DNA from: Micromonospora sp. NBRC 110009
GTDB taxonomy: Bacteria; Actinomycetota; Actinomycetes; Mycobacteriales; Micromonosporaceae
Assembly (NCBI RefSeq): GCF_030518795.1
Contig: NZ_CP130427.1
Location: forward strand, 6,758,001 to 6,822,000
Direction: 5' to 3'
DNA: 64,000 nt
Part shown: positions 62,039 to 64,000 of the stretch, in pieces
Numbering within the stretch: the stretch's first letter is position 1
Layout: each line of letters opens with the position of its first letter
Program-made: the position numbers and the translations under genes
The notes under the pieces: model-generated
What the model was told of the DNA's origin: nothing
The model's input: only the letters and a program-made list of their open reading frames with translations
Database searches by the model: none

Positions 62039-62166
62039 GTGACCCACGCATTACGAGTCGGTCCCGGACTCCTGTTCCGGCAGTTGCTCCTGCTGATCGG
62101 CTGGACGTCTGCGTTCGTAATCGTCCGCTAATGCTCGCTGGCTGGCTGCTCCGTTGGCTGCTCGGC
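62039..62166. repeat. Interspersed repeat R2, copy 2
   Basis: About 128 bp, matching 59273-59400 with the shared start GTGACCnACGCATTACGAGT and the shared end GGCTGCTC...TTGGCTGCTCGG. Lies in the 371-bp interval between the HTH gene and the gene at 62261. Confidence 0.65.
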
Positions 62167-62260
62167 CGACGCCTCGCTCGCAGCCCGTGGGCCCCGTCCG
62201 GTGGAAGTCGCCCGGCTGCCGGGCTGTCATGCTGCACTCCTGCCCTGCCACGATCACAGC

Positions 62261-62662
62261 GTGAGCCAACAGGACTGGGACAACCTAAGCCACGTCGAAC
62301 AGTGCTTCTTCATCAACGCAATGGAGATGGACATCCTGCCAGGCGTCCACGGCGACCTCGACGAAGCTGCGCAACGGCTGCCACTCGACGAACTCGCCAG
62401 GATCCTGCTGTCGCTAGTCGATCGCGGATGGATCGAAGTCCGGCGGTACGAGCGATGGATCTCGGACGAGGGGCTCGCAGGACTCACCCCCGGCGAAGTC
62501 GTCCCCCGACCAGAACTCCCGCACGTGCTCGCAGACCCAGCCAACTGGGAGTACCCCGACGACACCAGCTGGATCGGCGCGCTGACACTCGTTCGTACCG
62601 ACGCCGGCCTGGCAGTCAGCCGCCTCTCCCCGGAAGAGGCTGCGGAACGAGACAAGGCTTGA
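62261..62662 (+). CDS. Hypothetical protein
   Basis: A 133-residue acidic protein from GTG 62261 (VSQQDWDNLSHVEQCFFINA). The N-terminal 70 residues look like a winged-helix or helical domain (LPLDELARILLSLVDRGWIE). The C-terminus is shorter and beta-like (WIGALTLVRTDAGLAVSRL). No family recognised. No partner gene nearby. Confidence 0.6.
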   Translation: MSQQDWDNLSHVEQCFFINAMEMDILPGVHGDLDEAAQRLPLDELARILLSLVDRGWIEVRRYERWISDEGLAGLTPGEVVPRPELPHVLADPANWEYPDDTSWIGALTLVRTDAGLAVSRLSPEEAAERDKA

Positions 62663-63041
62663 GCTTTCGCCCAGTGATGGAACAGCTGACATCAGCCGAG
62701 TCAGGGCCGGCGTGAGCAGTCCCCGGCACGCTTTCCAAGTCTGCTCGGCCCAATACGCGCTTGATCGGGTGGGTCCGCCACCTGGGCCAACTTGACCGAC
62801 CGGTCGTTCGCGGTCGCCCCCGCACGCATGCGAACGAGACGACAAGTGAGACGAAGGCAGGACGACGCCCGATCATCCTGATCTAAAGGCGGCCTCCGAC
62901 GGCCAGCCGTAAATTCACGGCGGGCCGACGCCGGCCAAGGGCACTAACTCGTAGACGCCGGCATGTTGGCATCGGGTAAGTCGCCACCGAACTCCACCCA
63001 CAGCCAGCTCTGGTCGGAGGCGTCGTAACTACGATCCACTC
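62663..63041. other. Interval without recognised gene
   Basis: About 380 bp before the HD-domain gene. No protein-like frame and no strong hairpin stand out. Confidence 0.5.
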
Positions 63042-63659
63042 ATGGCCGAGTCTTCCAGATTGCCGGAACTTCCCAACACGCCTGCAGGGACGGCGGCGCT
63101 GTCCGTGGCCACCCGTTACTGCTCGCCTGCGCTGCTCAACCACTCCATCCGGTCCTACCTGTGGGGGGTGATGTACGCCCGTGCACATGGAATTGGCTTC
63201 GACGACGAGCTGTACTACGTCTCGGCCCTCCTGCACGATGCCGGGCTCACCGAGCCGTTCGACAGTCATTCGCTTCCGTTCGAGGAGGCCGGCGGGGACC
63301 TCGCGTGGGTATTCGGAGTCGCCGCCGGCTGGCCCGAGGCCCGCGCGGCCCGCGTGGAACACATCATCGTCACCCACATGCGCGCCGACGTGTCCGCCGC
63401 CGAGGACGTCGAGTCCCACCTGCTGCAGGTCGCGACGGCCTGGGACGTGGCAGGACGACGTCCTGAGGAATTCTCCGAGGCCAGCAGGAAAAGCGTGCTC
63501 GACCGGTACCCCCGACTCGACTTCGCCACGGAGTTCCTGGCCTCGTTTGAGGACCAGGCGAAACGCAAGCCGTCCGGTGCGGCAGCACAGGCAATCGAAA
63601 CCGGCGGACGCCTCCGGATCCTCGCGCACCCGCTCGACGCCTGGTCGTCCCGGCTCTGA
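63042..63659 (+). CDS. HD-domain protein (metal-dependent phosphohydrolase type)
   Basis: A 205-residue protein. The metal site includes His34 (LLNHSIRSYLWG), the His65-Asp66 pair in SALLHDAGLTEPF, and downstream His residues in RVEHIIVTHMR, followed by a conserved Asp region. It resembles cyanamide-hydratase-like HD proteins. Likely hydrolyses a nucleotide or small nitrile; substrate unknown. Last intact gene of segment D. Confidence 0.85.
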   Translation: MAESSRLPELPNTPAGTAALSVATRYCSPALLNHSIRSYLWGVMYARAHGIGFDDELYYVSALLHDAGLTEPFDSHSLPFEEAGGDLAWVFGVAAGWPEARAARVEHIIVTHMRADVSAAEDVESHLLQVATAWDVAGRRPEEFSEASRKSVLDRYPRLDFATEFLASFEDQAKRKPSGAAAQAIETGGRLRILAHPLDAWSSRL

Positions 63660-63671
63660 ACGACTATGAGT

Positions 63672-63797
63672 GCAGCACGCCGGCCTCTGCGGCCACTCCG
63701 GCACGATCGTCACCGAGAGCGTCTACCGGCACCAACTGCGGCCGGTGCTCCTGTCCGGCGCGGTGGCCATGGATCGGATCTTCGGCGCTGAGGCGTA
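63672..63797 (+). pseudogene. Tyrosine recombinase C-terminal remnant (segment D integrase)
   Basis: Encodes GLCGHSGTIVTESVYRHQLR then PVLLSGAVAMDRIFGAEA to a stop. This is the end of an actinobacterial integrase: GHSGT is the second catalytic His box and VYRHQLRP holds the nucleophile Tyr. The rest of the gene is missing, so this element cannot excise by itself. It lies 71 bp from the tRNA-Pro. Confidence 0.8.
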
Positions 63798-63817
63798 GTC
63801 ACTCAGTTAGACACCCA
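63798..63817. repeat. Putative arm-type integrase site at right end of segment D
   Basis: GTCACTCAGTTAGACACCCA, related to 54838-54857 and 2288-2307. It lies between the integrase stop and the tRNA terminator, 51 bp left of the tRNA-Pro 3' end. Confidence 0.4.
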
Positions 63818-63826
63818 GCTACGAGA

Positions 63827-63859
63827 AGAGGGCATATCCATTGATGAGATATGCCCTCT
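63827..63859 (-). terminator. Terminator of tRNA-Pro
   Basis: A perfect 12-bp stem AGAGGGCATATC (63827-63838) with GATATGCCCTCT (63848-63859), loop 9 nt, on the minus strand just after the tRNA 3' end, followed by TTCTCG. Only a weak T-run. Confidence 0.75.
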
Positions 63860-63867
63860 GAACAGTG

Positions 63868-63941
<74 letters not shown>

Positions 63942-64000
63942 ATGCCCCCGCGCGGTCTTCCCCGCGGCAGCCGGTACAGCTTAGCGCAGGATCTTCGCAC

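Overview
The window is high-GC actinobacterial DNA. The actinobacterial-type cytochrome bc1 gene qcrB, the gene types and the codon bias suggest a Micromonosporaceae member (Micromonospora or relative); this is a judgement from memory, not a database result. Almost all of it is accessory DNA.

The organising feature is an intact tRNA-Pro(GGG) gene on the minus strand at 63868-63941. Its 3' part recurs to the left at about 54699, 34380, 15738 and, as a short core, 2173, always in the same orientation. A tyrosine-recombinase gene or remnant lies just left of the four right-hand copies. I read the window as a tandem pile-up of integrative elements at one tRNA-Pro site, giving four segments: A (about 2.2-15.7 kb), B (15.7-34.4 kb), C (34.4-54.7 kb) and D (54.7-63.9 kb).

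Segment A holds merB (organomercurial lyase, with a thiol-rich N-terminal extension) and a broken divergent merR-type regulator, a zinc-finger/VOC protein, a rifampin-phosphotransferase-like dikinase divergent from a PadR regulator with a clear operator, a group II intron with its reverse transcriptase, an IS3-family element and a complete integrase. Segment B holds a tectonin-repeat protein with a proline hinge, an LtrA-family membrane protein, a long stretch of decaying genes (IS256 transposase, antiporter, sialidase, SDR, DinB), and small redox/regulator units: TetR with a hydrolase, an alcohol dehydrogenase, and a nitroreductase plus AhpD-like enzyme divergent from a second TetR with a duplicated promoter.

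Segment C carries two larger units. One is a five-gene translationally coupled operon (46716 down to 34779): DUF4132 protein, a 1576-residue protein, MoxR AAA+ ATPase, DUF5682-VWA fusion and SWIM zinc-finger protein, resembling the enterobacterial yehI/yehLMPQ set. The other is a two-gene operon of unknown function (51606 to 47889), one product with four C-terminal membrane helices, divergent from an XRE-type regulator. An IS with a frameshifted transposase follows.

Segment D looks like one coherent 9.2-kb element with matching 20-bp motifs at both ends. It carries an intact qcrB behind a truncated qcrA tail (an orphan respiratory subunit and possible target-duplication resistance gene), several small hypothetical genes, an ASCH protein, an HD-domain protein, and two families of interspersed repeats about 140 bp long.
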